From the NCBI RefSeq assembly GCF_900172275.1, contig NZ_FWFT01000003.1, positions 310,001 through 374,000 of the forward strand: a stretch of 64,000 bases of DNA, in the 5' to 3' direction. The notes under the pieces are model-generated. The model did no database searches. It was given only the letters and a program-made list of their open reading frames with translations, and was not told where the DNA came from. Positions 1 to 8,590 of this stretch are shown here, piece after piece. Within the stretch, counting starts at the first letter, position 1. Each line of letters starts with the position of its first letter. Source of the DNA: Pseudooctadecabacter jejudonensis. GTDB lineage: Bacteria > Pseudomonadota > Alphaproteobacteria > Rhodobacterales > Rhodobacteraceae. Both the position numbers and the translations under genes were made by a program.

Positions 1-25
1 CGGTGCACGAATACGGCTAAGGCGA

Positions 26-123
26 TTTGCAGCTTTGCAAAGTGACGCAGGGGCATTCGCAAGACAGGCCCCTGCCGCGCCATTTGCAAAAATTTGCAAC
101 AGGCATTTGCGAAAAAATGCAAA
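26..123 (+). promoter_or_regulatory. Cluster of TTTGC/GCAAA operators upstream of prpE
   Basis: Three inverted-repeat sites lie upstream of prpE: 26-41 (TTTGC, 6 nt, GCAAA), 83-100 (TTTGC, 8 nt, GCAAC) and 106-123 (TTTGC, 8 nt, GCAAA). They resemble the TTTGCAAA-type operators described for RamB and for the short-chain acyl-CoA regulator PccR of the ScfR family, which controls propionyl-CoA assimilation. The repeats are seen directly; the regulator is inferred from the target gene and no regulator gene is present here. Confidence 0.55.
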
Positions 124-202
124 GCGCCGGCCCGTTGGCACGGATCAGGCTTGCCCCAGCGGCAGGTCGCGGCCTATGCCTGTCTCAACGGAGGAGACGA
201 CC

Positions 203-2089
203 ATGGCATACCGCGACATCTATCAAAGCTGGCAGGACGACCCTGAGGCCTTTTGGCTGAAAGCGGCAGAGGCGATTGATTGGGTGGAGGCGCCAACGAA
301 GGCGCTGTTTGACGACAAAGCACCGCTGTATGAATGGTTCCGCGACGCGACGGTCAACACCTGCTACAACGCCATTGACCGGCACGTGGATCAGGGCAAC
401 GGGGACCGCGCGGCGGTGATCTATGACAGCCCCATCACCGGCACCAAAGCCTCGTTCACCTATGCGCAAATGCAGACCCGCATCGCAGCCCTTGCAGGGG
501 GCTTGGCGGCCCTTGGGGTGACCAAAGGCGACCGCGTCATCATCTACATGCCGATGGTGCCCGAAGCGTTGGAGGCGATGTTGGCCTGCGCACGTCTGGG
601 GGCCATCCATTCAGTGGTCTTTGGCGGCTTTGCGGCCAATGAACTGGCCGTGCGCATCGACGATGCCACACCCAAGGCCATCATCGCCGCATCAGCTGGG
701 TTGGAGCCGAACCGCGTGGTGGAATATAAACCCCTCCTCGATGGCGCGATCGAGATGTCGGCGCACAAACCCGACGTCTGCGTCATCCTGCAGCGCGAAC
801 AGCACCCCTGCGAACTGGGCCCGCGCGACGTGGATTGGTACGAGATGCAAAAGGGGACGACACCCGCCGATTGCGTTCCGGTAGAAGGCACGCATCCGGC
901 CTATATCCTCTATACCTCCGGCACCACGGGCGCGCCCAAGGGGGTTGTGCGGCCCACGGCGGGCCATCTGGTGGCGCTGAACTGGACGATGAAGAACATC
1001 TACAACGTCGATCCGGGCGATGTGTTCTGGGCCGCGTCAGACGTGGGTTGGGTCGTGGGGCACAGCTACATCTGCTATGCACCGCTGATCCACGGCAACA
1101 CGACGATTGTGTTTGAGGGCAAGCCCGTAGGCACGCCGGACGCAGGCACGTTCTGGCGGATCATCGAAGAACATAACGTCAAATCCTTCTTCACGGCCCC
1201 CACCGCGTTCCGCGCGGTCAAACGCGAAGACCCCAAAGGTGAGTTTGTCGCGAAATACGACCTCAGCTGTCTCAACCAGATCTATCTGGCGGGCGAGCGG
1301 GCCGATCCCGACACGATTGAATGGATGCAAGACAAGCTGGACAAGCCGATTTACGACCACTGGTGGCAGACCGAAACGGGCTACACCATCGCGGGCAACC
1401 CTGTGGGGATCGAACCGCTTCCGGTCAAACTCGGCTCCCCCACCGTGGCGATGCCAGGCTTTGATGTGCAAATTTTGGACGATGCGGGCCATCCGCTGCC
1501 TGCGGGCGAATTGGGGGCCATCGTCGTGAAACTGCCCCTGCCGCCAGGCACATTGCCCACCTTGTGGAATGCGGAAGACCGGTTCAAGAAAAGCTACCTC
1601 ACCGCCTTCCCCGGCTACTATGAGACCGGCGATGCGGGCATGATTGATGAGGACGGATACCTTTATATCATGGCGCGCACCGATGATGTGATCAACGTGG
1701 CGGGCCATCGGCTGTCGACGGGTGGCATGGAAGAGGTTCTGGCCGCCCATCCGGACGTGGCCGAATGCGCCGTGATCGGCGTCACGGATGACCTGAAAGG
1801 CCAGCTGCCTGTGGGGTTTGTCTGCCTCAACAACGGGGCCACCACGCCTGAGGCCGATGTGGTGGCGGGTTGTGTCAAACTGGTGCGCGAAAAGATCGGG
1901 CCTGTCGCTGCGTTCAAACTGTGCTGCGTCGTCGACCGCTTGCCCAAGACGCGGTCAGGCAAAATCCTGCGGGGCACTATGGTGAAAATCGCAGACAGTG
2001 CGGACTACAAAATGCCCGCCACCATCGACGATCCCGCCATTCTGGATGAGATCAAAGTGGCGTTACAGGGGATCGGCTACGCCAAGTAG
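203..2089 (+). CDS. prpE: Propionyl-CoA synthetase (propionate--CoA ligase)
   Basis: Activates propionate to propionyl-CoA with ATP and CoA in the cytoplasm, feeding propionyl-CoA assimilation. The 628-residue product has the ANL-superfamily layout: P-loop YTSGTTGAPKG at 237-247, the WWQTETG adenylate-binding segment, the YETGDAG and GHRLSTGGMEE hinge region, and the C-terminal TRSGKILRG with the acetylatable, catalytic Lys587. The ATG at 203 is chosen because GGAGGAGAC precedes it; a longer open frame upstream runs through the operator cluster and is unlikely to be translated. A hairpin follows the stop. PrpE is preferred over acetyl-CoA synthetase from overall sequence character and operator context. 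Confidence 0.93.
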   Translation: MAYRDIYQSWQDDPEAFWLKAAEAIDWVEAPTKALFDDKAPLYEWFRDATVNTCYNAIDRHVDQGNGDRAAVIYDSPITGTKASFTYAQMQTRIAALAGGLAALGVTKGDRVIIYMPMVPEALEAMLACARLGAIHSVVFGGFAANELAVRIDDATPKAIIAASAGLEPNRVVEYKPLLDGAIEMSAHKPDVCVILQREQHPCELGPRDVDWYEMQKGTTPADCVPVEGTHPAYILYTSGTTGAPKGVVRPTAGHLVALNWTMKNIYNVDPGDVFWAASDVGWVVGHSYICYAPLIHGNTTIVFEGKPVGTPDAGTFWRIIEEHNVKSFFTAPTAFRAVKREDPKGEFVAKYDLSCLNQIYLAGERADPDTIEWMQDKLDKPIYDHWWQTETGYTIAGNPVGIEPLPVKLGSPTVAMPGFDVQILDDAGHPLPAGELGAIVVKLPLPPGTLPTLWNAEDRFKKSYLTAFPGYYETGDAGMIDEDGYLYIMARTDDVINVAGHRLSTGGMEEVLAAHPDVAECAVIGVTDDLKGQLPVGFVCLNNGATTPEADVVAGCVKLVREKIGPVAAFKLCCVVDRLPKTRSGKILRGTMVKIADSADYKMPATIDDPAILDEIKVALQGIGYAK

Positions 2090-2101
2090 GTGCGATGCAA
2101 C

Positions 2102-2130
2102 AAGGGCGGCCCAACCGGACCGCCCTTTAT
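2102..2130. terminator. Hairpin between prpE and csbD
   Basis: AAGGGCGG at 2102-2109 pairs with CCGCCCTT at 2120-2127 around a 10-nt loop, 12 nt after the prpE stop. The T run on the plus strand is short. It lies between convergent genes and could end transcription from both sides. Confidence 0.55.
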
Positions 2131-2151
2131 CCCACCACGGATACCTCTGTG

Positions 2152-2349
2152 TCAGAGGCTTGCTACGAATTCATCTACTTCACGTTCAGCTTCGGCTTTG
2201 GTTTTGCCGTACTTTTCCTGAACGGTGCCGATCAGCTGATCGCGGTTCCCTTCCGCCTGATCCAACTCATCATCGGTCAATTCGCCCCATTTTTCTTTTG
2301 CAGCGCCTTTGACTTGGTTCCATTTGCCTTTGGCAATATCCCAATTCAT
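2152..2349 (-). CDS. CsbD-family stress-response protein
   Basis: A 65-residue hydrophilic protein beginning MNWDIAKGKWNQVKGAAKEK, the hallmark of the CsbD family of small general-stress proteins whose molecular role is unknown. It is rich in Lys, Glu and Asp and has no membrane segment or signal peptide. The start at 2349 has a CAGGAG ribosome site about 7 nt upstream on the minus strand; a longer frame further upstream has no family similarity. It is convergent with prpE. Confidence 0.88.
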   Translation of the reverse strand: MNWDIAKGKWNQVKGAAKEKWGELTDDELDQAEGNRDQLIGTVQEKYGKTKAEAEREVDEFVASL

Positions 2350-2452
2350 GTGCGTGACTCCTGTCATCTTGACATCGCGAGGAACCGCCCCGCTCGGCTT
2401 CGGGGAGACAACACCGCACGCCCGTAAAGGGTTCCGATCATTTTGAAAAAGA

Positions 2453-3214
2453 TCAGGCGAATTGTTCGCGGATGAGCCGTTCTTCGAGGCCATGACCTGG
2501 ATCAAACAGGATGCGGTGTTCAATCTCAGGGGCGGACCAGACATCGACGCGGGCCACGTCCTTGACGGACACACCGTCCGCGTCGGCGTTCACGGGGCGT
2601 TTGTCCGCGTTGGTGACTTCAAACGTGACCCGGGCGGATTTCGGCAACAGCGCACCACGCCAGCGGCGGGGGCGGAACGGGGCCACTGCCGTCAGGGCCA
2701 GCACGTCGGATCCGATGGGCACGATGGGCCCATGGGCGGAATAATTATACGCCGTGGACCCCGCAGGCGTGGCCAGCAACGCCCCATCGCACACCAGTTC
2801 ATCCATACGCATTTTGTCGTCCACATGGATGCGCAATTTGGCCGCTTGGGGGCCCGCGCGCAGCAAGGACACCTCGTTGATGGCCAGCGCGCGGTGCATG
2901 GTCCCGTCGACGGTTGTGGCAGACATATGCAGCGGGTTGATCACCTCTTCCTCGGCCTTTGCCAGACGGTCCCGCAGACCCTGGGACGAATAGGTGTTCA
3001 TCAAAAACCCGACCGTCCCGCGGTTCATGCCGTACACAGGCGCGGGCAGGTGTTGGGTGGTGTGCAGCGTTTCCAGCATAAAGCCATCGCCGCCCAAGGC
3101 CACGATTACCTCGGCCTCCTCCAGCGGAACGGACCCGTATTGCTGCGACAAAGCGGCCTGCGCCTGCTGCGCGATCGGTGCTGTGCTGGCCACAAAGGCA
3201 AGCTGTTTGGGCAT
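2453..3214 (-). CDS. nadK: NAD kinase
   Basis: Phosphorylates NAD to NADP with ATP. The 253-residue product has the ATP-binding LGGDG motif at 40-44 followed by FMLETLH, then YGMNRGTVGFL, the NEVSL segment and DGALLATPAGSTAYNYSAHGP, which together define the family. The ATG at 3214 gives the usual alphaproteobacterial length of about 250; the frame stays open far upstream across glyA, which is a shadow. It is divergent from glyA with 183 bp between the starts, so the two promoters share that gap. Confidence 0.94.
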   Translation of the reverse strand: MPKQLAFVASTAPIAQQAQAALSQQYGSVPLEEAEVIVALGGDGFMLETLHTTQHLPAPVYGMNRGTVGFLMNTYSSQGLRDRLAKAEEEVINPLHMSATTVDGTMHRALAINEVSLLRAGPQAAKLRIHVDDKMRMDELVCDGALLATPAGSTAYNYSAHGPIVPIGSDVLALTAVAPFRPRRWRGALLPKSARVTFEVTNADKRPVNADADGVSVKDVARVDVWSAPEIEHRILFDPGHGLEERLIREQFA

Positions 3215-3397
3215 GACGAACGCCTTGTTTGCAATAGGTTTCCCATCTGTTGTCGCCCGCCCCTTTCGGAAACGCAAGCCGCCGATGGTGCGCACCGCGG
3301 GCCGTGTGATGTGCAAAAAGGGTCGCTTTGCGGGTTTTCCGATAGGAAACTTCCCTTTATGTGAATGCCAAACCACACCTGACGGAGGGAATCCCCC

Positions 3398-4693
3398 ATG
3401 AACGCAGAGACAAAAGACACCGGTTTTTTCACCGAAAGCCTGTCCACCCGCGACCCAGAAGTCGCCGCCGCCATCGGCGCGGAGTTGGGCCGTCAGCGCA
3501 AAGAGATCGAGTTGATCGCGTCTGAAAACATCGTGTCCGCCGCCGTAATGGAAGCCCAAGGCAGTGTGATGACGAACAAATACGCCGAAGGCTATCCCGG
3601 ACGGCGCTATTACGGCGGCTGTCAGCACGTGGATGTGGCCGAGAACCTCGCGATTGACCGTGCCAAACAGCTGTTTGATTGCGGTTTTGCCAATGTGCAG
3701 CCGAATTCCGGTTCTCAGGCCAACCAAGGTGTGTTTCAGGCGCTGATCAAGCCGGGCGACACCATTCTGGGGATGTCCCTGGACGCAGGCGGCCACCTGA
3801 CCCACGGGGCCAAGCCGAACCAGTCGGGCAAGATTTACAACGCCATCCAATATGGTGTGCGCAAGCAGGACAGCCTGCTCGATTATGACCAAGTGCAGGA
3901 ATTGGCGACAGAACATCAGCCCAAGCTGATCATCGCCGGTGGCTCTGCCATCCCGCGCATCATCGATTTCGCTCGCATGCGTGAGATTGCGGATTCCGTG
4001 GGCGCCTATTTGTTGGTGGACATGGCGCACTTTGCCGGTTTGGTGGCGGCGGGCCTCTATCCGTCGCCCTTCCCCCACGCCCATGTGGCCACAACGACGA
4101 CCCACAAGACGTTGCGCGGCCCACGCGGCGGCATGATCCTGACGAATGACGAAGCGCTGGCCAAGAAATTCAACTCCGCCATTTTCCCAGGCATTCAGGG
4201 CGGCCCCCTGATGCACGTGATCGCCGGTAAAGCGGTCGCATTCGGGGAGGCGCTGCGCCCCGAGTTCAAGGCGTATCAGCAACAGGTTGTGAAGAACGCA
4301 CAAGCCTTGGCGGATCAGCTGATGAAGGGCGGTCTGGATATCGTCACAGGCGGCACGGACAGCCACGTCATGTTGGTGGATCTGCGCCCCAAGGGCGTCA
4401 AAGGCAACGCGACCGAGGCCGCGCTGGAACGCGCGCACATCACCTGCAACAAGAACGGCATCCCGTTTGACCCTGAAAAGCCCATGGTCACATCCGGCGT
4501 GCGTCTGGGGTCCCCTGCGGGCACAACGCGCGGGTTCACAGAAGTGGAATTCCGTCAGATTGCCGACTGGATCGTCGAAGTGGTCGACGGTCTGGCCGCC
4601 AACGGTGAGGACGGCAACGCAGAGGTTGAGGCGAAGGTGCGCGCCGAGGTTGAGGCGCTTTGCGATACCTTCCCGATGTATCCAAACCTCTGA
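3398..4693 (+). CDS. glyA: Serine hydroxymethyltransferase
   Basis: PLP enzyme interconverting serine and glycine with tetrahydrofolate, the main source of one-carbon units. The 431-residue product is full length. It carries the EXIASEN segment near the N terminus, [14 protein letters not shown], and the PLP-binding [13 protein letters not shown] with Lys237. The start is fixed by GGAGGGAA just upstream of the ATG. A hairpin follows the stop at 4727-4756. The 183-bp leader shared with nadK shows no riboswitch I could recognise. Confidence 0.97.
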   Translation: MNAETKDTGFFTESLSTRDPEVAAAIGAELGRQRKEIELIASENIVSAAVMEAQGSVMTNKYAEGYPGRRYYGGCQHVDVAENLAIDRAKQLFDCGFANVQPNSGSQANQGVFQALIKPGDTILGMSLDAGGHLTHGAKPNQSGKIYNAIQYGVRKQDSLLDYDQVQELATEHQPKLIIAGGSAIPRIIDFARMREIADSVGAYLLVDMAHFAGLVAAGLYPSPFPHAHVATTTTHKTLRGPRGGMILTNDEALAKKFNSAIFPGIQGGPLMHVIAGKAVAFGEALRPEFKAYQQQVVKNAQALADQLMKGGLDIVTGGTDSHVMLVDLRPKGVKGNATEAALERAHITCNKNGIPFDPEKPMVTSGVRLGSPAGTTRGFTEVEFRQIADWIVEVVDGLAANGEDGNAEVEAKVRAEVEALCDTFPMYPNL

Positions 4694-4726
4694 CAGGTCT
4701 GCACGATACGTGCACATAAACCCATG

Positions 4727-4756
4727 AAAGCCGCCGTGGACACCCCCGGCGGCTTT
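4727..4756 (+). terminator. Hairpin after glyA
   Basis: AAAGCCGCC (4727-4735) and GGCGGCTTT (4748-4756) form a perfect 9-bp stem with a 12-nt loop, 34 nt after the glyA stop. The U tract is short (CTTT). Confidence 0.6.
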
Positions 4757-4772
4757 CGTGCATCTAGGCCCC

Positions 4773-5642
4773 ATGTTTGAAACAAAGACTTTTGAGAAAT
4801 CATTGGGCCGAGGCGTGCGGGCACGTCTGCCCCACGGGCTAGCCGAATTCATCATGTTTGGATTGAAACAGGGCTGGGCCTGCCTGTTTGGCGGGCTGTT
4901 GTTGATTGCCGTGATTTGCACAAATGCGATCTGGGACGATGCATGGCTTATTGCGCGCTACGACGCGCTCTTCGCGTTTGCTGTCTTAATTCAGGCGGCG
5001 ATGTTGTTGTTTCGGCTGGAAACTTTCAACGAGGCCAAAGTCATTTTGCTGTTCCACGCCACTGGAACGGCCATGGAGTTTTTCAAGGTCAGTGCCGGAT
5101 CGTGGGGCTACCCCGAGGACGCAGTATTTATGGTTATGGGCGTGCCGCTGTTCAGCGGGTTCATGTATGCATCGGTCGGCAGTTACATCGCGCGGGTTAT
5201 CCGCATTTTCGACATGCGGTTCACGCCTTATCCGCCGTTCTGGATGACCGCCGTGCTGGCCGTGGCGATCTACGTGAACTTCTTTGCGCATCACTTTGTC
5301 TGGGACGTTCGAATGGCATTGTTTGCCGCGACGGTCCTGATGTTTGGACGCACGCGCATCTATTTCACCGTGGGCGGCACCTATTGGATGCCCCTGCCCG
5401 TTGCGGCGCTTTTGGCGTCCTTCTTCCTTTGGATTGCGGAAAACATCGGCACCTTGACGGGGACTTGGGTTTACGCCGGATCGGCAGAGTTTGACTGGGC
5501 ATCGATCAGCAAAATGGGCAGCTGGTACCTGCTTCTCTACGTCAGCTTTGTCACCGTGACACTGGTCATCCGTGACCCGTTAGACATCAGACAAAGCCGC
5601 GCCACACAAGGTAGGTCACGAAAGCCGCGACAATCACGATGA
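4773..5642 (+). CDS. DUF817-family integral membrane protein
   Basis: A polytopic inner-membrane protein of about 289 residues with roughly eight hydrophobic segments and short charged loops. The C terminus WYLLLYVSFVTVTLVIRDPL and the central segment with SAGSWGYPED resemble the DUF817 (YoaT) family; no function is established for it. The ATG at 4773 is preferred to an in-frame GTG at 4758 that sits in the glyA terminator. The last 56 bp overlap the convergent gene at 5587, so the hydrophilic Arg-rich tail after RDPL may be family-atypical read-through into that gene. Confidence 0.8.
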   Translation: MFETKTFEKSLGRGVRARLPHGLAEFIMFGLKQGWACLFGGLLLIAVICTNAIWDDAWLIARYDALFAFAVLIQAAMLLFRLETFNEAKVILLFHATGTAMEFFKVSAGSWGYPEDAVFMVMGVPLFSGFMYASVGSYIARVIRIFDMRFTPYPPFWMTAVLAVAIYVNFFAHHFVWDVRMALFAATVLMFGRTRIYFTVGGTYWMPLPVAALLASFFLWIAENIGTLTGTWVYAGSAEFDWASISKMGSWYLLLYVSFVTVTLVIRDPLDIRQSRATQGRSRKPRQSR

Positions 5643-5949
5643 GGTTGAAACTGACAGTGCCCAAAATGCCCAGCACACGTGTTTTGCGACGTTCTTTGGG
5701 GTCAATCGTGCGCAGGTAATTTGTCAGGTCCGCGTGGGCGCGGGCCAGTTTTGCCTCATCCACCCTCACGCGCAATTTGGGGTGGGCCATCATCGTCTCG
5801 GCCTGAGCGATGAACCGGGCCTCGCGGCGGGCCCAGGCGGGCAACAGACGTCCGGCGCGGCGGATCGCGTGGGACAGGCTGCGGGATTTCAGGCGCAGGC
5901 GGTCCTCGATCAGGGTCTTGATGTCTTCGGCATAGGTTTTCGCAGTCAT
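5587..5949 (-). CDS. Small membrane-anchored protein, unknown function
   Basis: A 120-residue protein with a long, strongly basic helical N-terminal part (KSRSLSHAIRRAGRLLPAWARREARF), a second basic helix and one C-terminal membrane segment (VSFNLIVIVAAFVTYLVW, about residues 99-116). This predicts a cytoplasmic basic domain tethered to the inner membrane. I do not recognise the family. It overlaps the convergent DUF817 gene by 56 bp at the 3' end. GC-rich third positions match the neighbourhood. Confidence 0.72.
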   Translation of the reverse strand: MTAKTYAEDIKTLIEDRLRLKSRSLSHAIRRAGRLLPAWARREARFIAQAETMMAHPKLRVRVDEAKLARAHADLTNYLRTIDPKERRKTRVLGILGTVSFNLIVIVAAFVTYLVWRGFV

Positions 5950-6012
5950 ACCCCGACCTACCGCGCGGACGCAGGGCTTTCAATTCTGAACCTGCGGGGC
6001 TAATCGTTGGGG

Positions 6013-6753
6013 ATGTTGAATGTTGTGACCCATGGCGACCCGAAACGCCCTACCCTATTGATTGCGCACGGTCTTTTCGGATCAGCCCGCAATTGGGGTG
6101 TGATCGCGAAACGTCTGTCGGATGCCTATCACGTCGTGGTGCCCGACATGCGCAATCATGGGGCGAGCCCGTGGTACGACAGCCATTCCTATGCCGATCT
6201 GGCAGAGGATTTACGTGAGGTTTTGGCGGCCTATTCGGACGGCCCAGCTTATGTGCTGGGGCATTCCATGGGGGGTAAGTCGGCGATGGTTTTGGCCCTG
6301 CAACACCCTGAAATCATTGAGAAACTGATGGTCGCGGATATCGCGCCCGTGGGCTATGCGCATACGCAAACGCAGCATATCGCGGCGATGCGGGCGGTGG
6401 ATTTGGGGGCCGTGGAAAAACGCGCCGATGCAGGTGTGAGTTTTGAGCCGGAGGTGCGGGATTTCTTGCTGCAAAGCCTCGACATGAAGGCAAAATGCTG
6501 GGTGCTGAACCTTGATGTGCTTGAGGCTTATATGTCTGATATTATTGGATTTCCCGAAGTTTCAGGCACGTTTGAGGGGACGACTGTATTCCTGTCTGGT
6601 GCGGACAGCGACTACGTCCGCCCCGAACACCGCCACCGCATCAAGGCGCTGTTTCCCGCCGCGCGCTTCGCCAAAATCCCCGGCGCGGGCCACTGGCTGC
6701 ACGCGCAAAAACCCCGCGAATTTGAGGCGTCGGTGCGGGCGGTTTTCGGCTAA
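6013..6753 (+). CDS. Alpha/beta-fold hydrolase (YbfF-like esterase)
   Basis: A 246-residue cytoplasmic hydrolase with the canonical order: oxyanion HGLFGSARNW near the N terminus, DMRNHGASP, nucleophile elbow GHSMGGKSA, a distal Asp in FLSGADSDYV and the catalytic His in GAGHWLHAQ. The HG-L-F-G-S and DMRNHG motifs are those of the YbfF/ABHD11-type thioesterase-esterase group; the natural substrate is unknown. The ATG at 6013 is used rather than a TTG two codons upstream. Confidence 0.88.
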   Translation: MLNVVTHGDPKRPTLLIAHGLFGSARNWGVIAKRLSDAYHVVVPDMRNHGASPWYDSHSYADLAEDLREVLAAYSDGPAYVLGHSMGGKSAMVLALQHPEIIEKLMVADIAPVGYAHTQTQHIAAMRAVDLGAVEKRADAGVSFEPEVRDFLLQSLDMKAKCWVLNLDVLEAYMSDIIGFPEVSGTFEGTTVFLSGADSDYVRPEHRHRIKALFPAARFAKIPGAGHWLHAQKPREFEASVRAVFG

Positions 6754-6758
6754 AACCG

Positions 6759-6799
6759 GCGTATGGTTTGCGTATGGCTGGCGTATGGCTCGCGTATGG
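6759..6799. repeat. Four GCGTATGG direct repeats
   Basis: GCGTATGG occurs four times at 10-13-nt spacing (about 6759-6799) immediately after the hydrolase stop. It is not part of a convincing gene on either strand. Function unknown; possibly slippage. Confidence 0.5.
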
Positions 6800-6824
6800 C
6801 AACGGCGCCAGACCCGCCCGCAGA

Positions 6825-6971
6825 TCAGAACGCGGCGGAGGTGAGAAACACCATCAAAGACGCGCCGCCAGCGAGGACGATGAAGATGTGGGGTGTGAGT
6901 GCCCGAACCCAAGGGGCAAAACGTCCTTGGGGCGTTTTGGGGTACGAACGGTCGGAGACGGTGTGGTGCAT
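6825..6971 (-). CDS. Predicted 48-residue single-span membrane protein
   Basis: A short minus-strand ORF, below the usual length cut-off for gene callers, begins MHHTVSDRSYPKTPQGRFAP and ends with the membrane segment HIFIVLAGGASLMVFLTSAA. AGAGGG lies 7 nt before the ATG at 6971. The basic, soluble N terminus and hydrophobic C terminus suggest a single-pass inner-membrane peptide. It is downstream of the Sll1717-like ATPase on the same strand. I do not recognise a family. The case rests on the ribosome site, the composition and the clean TM segment. Confidence 0.5.
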   Translation of the reverse strand: MHHTVSDRSYPKTPQGRFAPWVRALTPHIFIVLAGGASLMVFLTSAAF

Positions 6972-7035
6972 GGATCAGCCCTCTGGTTGGATAGGGATGA
7001 TACGTGGGGATGGGGAGGATTTGTCGGTGGATTTA

Positions 7036-8547
7036 CTAAGCCCGCTGCTCTTTGAGATTCAATGCATGAATCAATCCGTCATGAACCTTGTATATTTCTA
7101 CCTCACTAAAGCCAGTTGTTGGGTTGAAACACCGGAACCGCCACTGATTGGACTTGCCAACTTTGAACCCAATAATTGAGTTTGAATACAGGAAACGCAG
7201 GTGGTTCGACAGATCGACTTTACCTGCGGGCAAACCCAAATTCCGCAACGCAAGTTCCAGTTCTTCGACCTTGAACGTTGTTGTGCCAATCTCCCGTATA
7301 GCGTCGAATAGTCTGGGTAGCGCAGGATATTGGACAACCCATTCGTCAGTTAACTCCTCCAACAGCCAAAGAGAATAGTCGACCTCTGCATTGTAAATAG
7401 CCTGACACTCCAGCCGATCACTATTTACCTCCTCTTCTTCAAAAGGGTTCTCATCCCTCGCAACCATGTCAGATTTAACTAAAGATAGAAAATGTATGAG
7501 ATCACGTGGTCTCATCATTGTGCGCAAAAGCAAGTAATCAAATGGCTTTCGTCTCTGTCGCATTTCGACACGGTCAAAAAGCTCATTGACATGATTTACT
7601 GTATCTCGGCCGCTAGTCTGAGCGTGATAATTTACCCGATGCAGGATTAGTCTATTTAGCGAATCGTGGTTCCAACCGAGAACATTTCCACAGTCAGTCC
7701 TCAGTTTATTCTTATCATTCAGATCAAGGTCAGAGAAAATATCTTCCCGTAGGAAAACGACGGGGCGCAGTTTTCCGCCGAAATTTTGTGTGATGCTTTC
7801 GGCAGCCGCAACTAAACCGCTGAGCATCGGTCTAACACTATTTCGCGAGTCGACGAGCCATGCCTCATCAAGACGATCAAAAGAAACAAAGACCCGACCA
7901 TCGGCCTCGGCAAAATGTTTCTTCAAACCGCGCTCGAGGAAAGGAACGATACGTGAAATGTTCTCTGTCAGTGTTTCTCGCAAAAGAGACGACGTAGAAA
8001 AGTCCGAAAACTCTACATTTCCAAGTGATGCAGACATCTCATCCAATTCTCCTTCGTCTAAATTGAGGGACCCTCCTGGTAGTTTAAATCTTGACAGTCC
8101 CAACAACTTATCGCCCAATATCCGCTTTAGAGTAGGTGCCGACGTTCCATATACTGCTCTGATTAATTTAGATAACGGTTTTGTATGTTTGCTGTCGAGC
8201 TTCAGAAACTCAATGACATAAAGCGTTTCAACAAGAATAATAAATTTCCAAGACTCCGTATACGCCAATGCCTTGGCTTTTCCCTCCTGACTAAGAAGTT
8301 CGTGAATATTCCAATCATAATTCTGTAGACTGAGCGCCATTGAGGCGTCATTCATAGAGAGGTACTTATGATAGTCTTCATCAAAACGGGTGAACACGGC
8401 AGTCTTGCCTGCGCCCTTGCGCCCCAATACGAGGAAAGAGAGCTTATTCTCGGTTACGTCGTTTAGTACACCACTATCAAAGAAATACTTTGACAGCTTA
8501 TCGTCCCGTTCGGCTGATACTTGGCCGAAATCAATCCAGTCGATCAT
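7036..8547 (-). CDS. Sll1717-like P-loop ATPase
   Basis: A 503-residue protein (numbered from the GTG one codon before the chosen ATG) with Walker A GRKGAGKT at 43-50 and a Walker B-like FVSFDRLDEAW at 221-231. The C-terminal 60 residues look like a winged helix (FKVEELELALRNLGLPAGKVDLSNHLRFL). This matches what is annotated as the Sll1717-type P-loop ATPase family, STAND/KAP-like ATPases without a proven role and often near defence genes. It starts 44 bp downstream of lepA on the same strand, behind a GGGGGA site. It is distinctly AT-rich with TTA, ATA and AGA codons rare in the neighbours, so it was probably acquired horizontally. Confidence 0.72.
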   Translation of the reverse strand: MIDWIDFGQVSAERDDKLSKYFFDSGVLNDVTENKLSFLVLGRKGAGKTAVFTRFDEDYHKYLSMNDASMALSLQNYDWNIHELLSQEGKAKALAYTESWKFIILVETLYVIEFLKLDSKHTKPLSKLIRAVYGTSAPTLKRILGDKLLGLSRFKLPGGSLNLDEGELDEMSASLGNVEFSDFSTSSLLRETLTENISRIVPFLERGLKKHFAEADGRVFVSFDRLDEAWLVDSRNSVRPMLSGLVAAAESITQNFGGKLRPVVFLREDIFSDLDLNDKNKLRTDCGNVLGWNHDSLNRLILHRVNYHAQTSGRDTVNHVNELFDRVEMRQRRKPFDYLLLRTMMRPRDLIHFLSLVKSDMVARDENPFEEEEVNSDRLECQAIYNAEVDYSLWLLEELTDEWVVQYPALPRLFDAIREIGTTTFKVEELELALRNLGLPAGKVDLSNHLRFLYSNSIIGFKVGKSNQWRFRCFNPTTGFSEVEIYKVHDGLIHALNLKEQRA

Positions 8548-8590
8548 CACTCATCCCCCATCAGATATATTGGAGATTGATGCGTATATT

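Noticed and set aside
35-202. In-frame N-terminal extension of prpE
   Set aside because: It translates the operator cluster, has no ribosome site, and the ATG at 203 with GGAGGAG gives the normal N terminus.
2349-2452. Promoter or small RNA between nadK and csbD
   Set aside because: No clear -35/-10 pair or strong hairpin could be identified.
3215-3397. Riboswitch upstream of glyA
   Set aside because: No glycine, SAM or THF riboswitch core was recognisable by eye.
3215-4921. Long minus-strand reading frame continuing upstream of nadK across glyA
   Set aside because: It is the antisense shadow of glyA; NAD kinase similarity begins only at 3214.
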